Assembly (NCBI GenBank): GCA_937884385.1
Contig: CALGCW010000079.1
Coordinates: 1-14,533, forward strand
DNA from: an uncultured Clostridia bacterium
GTDB lineage: Bacteria > Bacillota > Clostridia > Oscillospirales > CAG-272
Length of the DNA: 14,533 nt
Reading direction: 5' to 3'
The notes under the pieces were generated by a model. It had not been told where the DNA came from, ran no database searches, and worked only from the letters and a program-made list of their open reading frames with translations. This document shows positions 14,186-14,533 of this stretch, piece by piece. The position numbers and the translations under genes are program-made. Position 1 is the first letter of the stretch. Each line of letters opens with the position of its first letter.

Positions 14186-14533
14186 TTACTCTTCAACAGT
14201 GATACCCATGCTTCTTGCAGTACCTGCAACCATGCTCATAGCTGCTTCGATAGAACCTGCGTTAAGGTCGGGCATCTTTGTTTCAGCGATTTTTCTAACC
14301 TGCTCTTTTGTGAGCTGTGCTACCTTTGTCTTATTGGGCTTAGCAGAACCGGACTCGATGCCGCAAGCCTTCTTGATAAGAACGGGAGCAGGGGGAGTTT
14401 TTGTGATAAACGTAAATGAACGGTCAGCGTAAACTGTGATAACAACGGGGATGATAAGGCCGATGTCATTCTTTGTTCTTTCGTTGAATTCCTTGGTGAA
14501 AACGGGGATAGCTACACCGTACTGACCCAGAGC
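14186..14533 (-). CDS. rplK: 50S ribosomal protein L11 (N-terminus cut by the window edge)
   Basis: The reverse-strand frame from the window edge gives 115 residues beginning at ALGQYGVAI, which is the region just after the conserved PAP..GPALGQ segment. About 25 N-terminal residues are missing. Conserved stretches include LIIPVVITVYADRSFTF, TKTPPAPVLIKKACGI and the C-terminus KMPDLNAGSIEAAM...ARSMGITVEE. L11 binds 23S rRNA in the GTPase-associated centre together with the L10-L7/L12 stalk. Its stop is 14 bp before the rplA start. The conserved order rplK-rplA is kept. Confidence 0.97.
   Translation of the reverse strand, partial: ALGQYGVAIPVFTKEFNERTKNDIGLIIPVVITVYADRSFTFITKTPPAPVLIKKACGIESGSAKPNKTKVAQLTKEQVRKIAETKMPDLNAGSIEAAMSMVAGTARSMGITVEE

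Noticed and set aside
13653..14432. 259-residue plus-strand open frame opposite rplA and rplK
   Set aside because: It runs antisense across two certain ribosomal protein genes; the open frame follows from their codon bias.
1..14533. CRISPR arrays, tRNA genes, phage or transposase genes
   Set aside because: No spaced direct repeats, no cloverleaf-like sequence and no integrase or transposase motif were seen on either strand.

Overview
The window looks like a chromosomal segment of a Gram-positive anaerobe of the class Clostridia, probably an uncultured gut lineage near Oscillospiraceae or Christensenellales. Supporting signs are strong AGGAG/GGAGG ribosome binding sites, A+T-rich sigma-A promoters, compact hairpin terminators, lipoprotein signal peptides, an M23 protein resembling sporulation SpoIIQ, and a Clostridia-type sigma factor/anti-sigma pair. 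Almost every gene is intact. I see no tRNA, rRNA, CRISPR array or transposase.

Layout. (1) 1-1365, plus strand: the tail of a DUF5685-like gene, a J-domain protein with a cysteine-rich tail and a small polytopic membrane protein, closed by a bidirectional terminator. (2) 1380-2405, minus strand: glyceraldehyde-3-phosphate dehydrogenase. A 338-bp divergent spacer with two promoters and a hairpin separates it from (3) a YitT-type membrane protein, 2744-3664, plus strand. (4) 3703-5131, minus strand: dUTPase followed by a membrane-anchored alpha/beta hydrolase. (5) 5283-7363, plus strand: a MATE-family exporter and a TVP38/TMEM64 membrane protein, driven by a near-consensus promoter. (6) 7491-11669, plus strand: a four-gene operon with a sigma-70 family sigma factor, its overlapping membrane-bound putative anti-sigma factor, and two tandem secreted lipoprotein serpins. 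(7) 11675-11821: a 147-bp MITE-like inverted repeat with a terminator hairpin inside, filling the gap between serpin 2 and the next gene. (8) 11823-12527, minus strand: an M23/LytM-domain protein, divergent from (9) ruvX, 12695-13144, which has a perfect consensus promoter. (10) 13195-14533, minus strand: rplK (partial), rplA and secG.

The most unusual part is region 6. A regulator pair is directly coupled to two protease inhibitors. One testable reading is that the extracytoplasmic part of the anti-sigma factor reports envelope or protease stress, the freed sigma factor transcribes the operon, and the two surface serpins trap attacking serine proteases. The serpins share scaffold and hinge but have different reactive loops, which suggests different target proteases. 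This is inference from gene order and sequence. No homology search was run.
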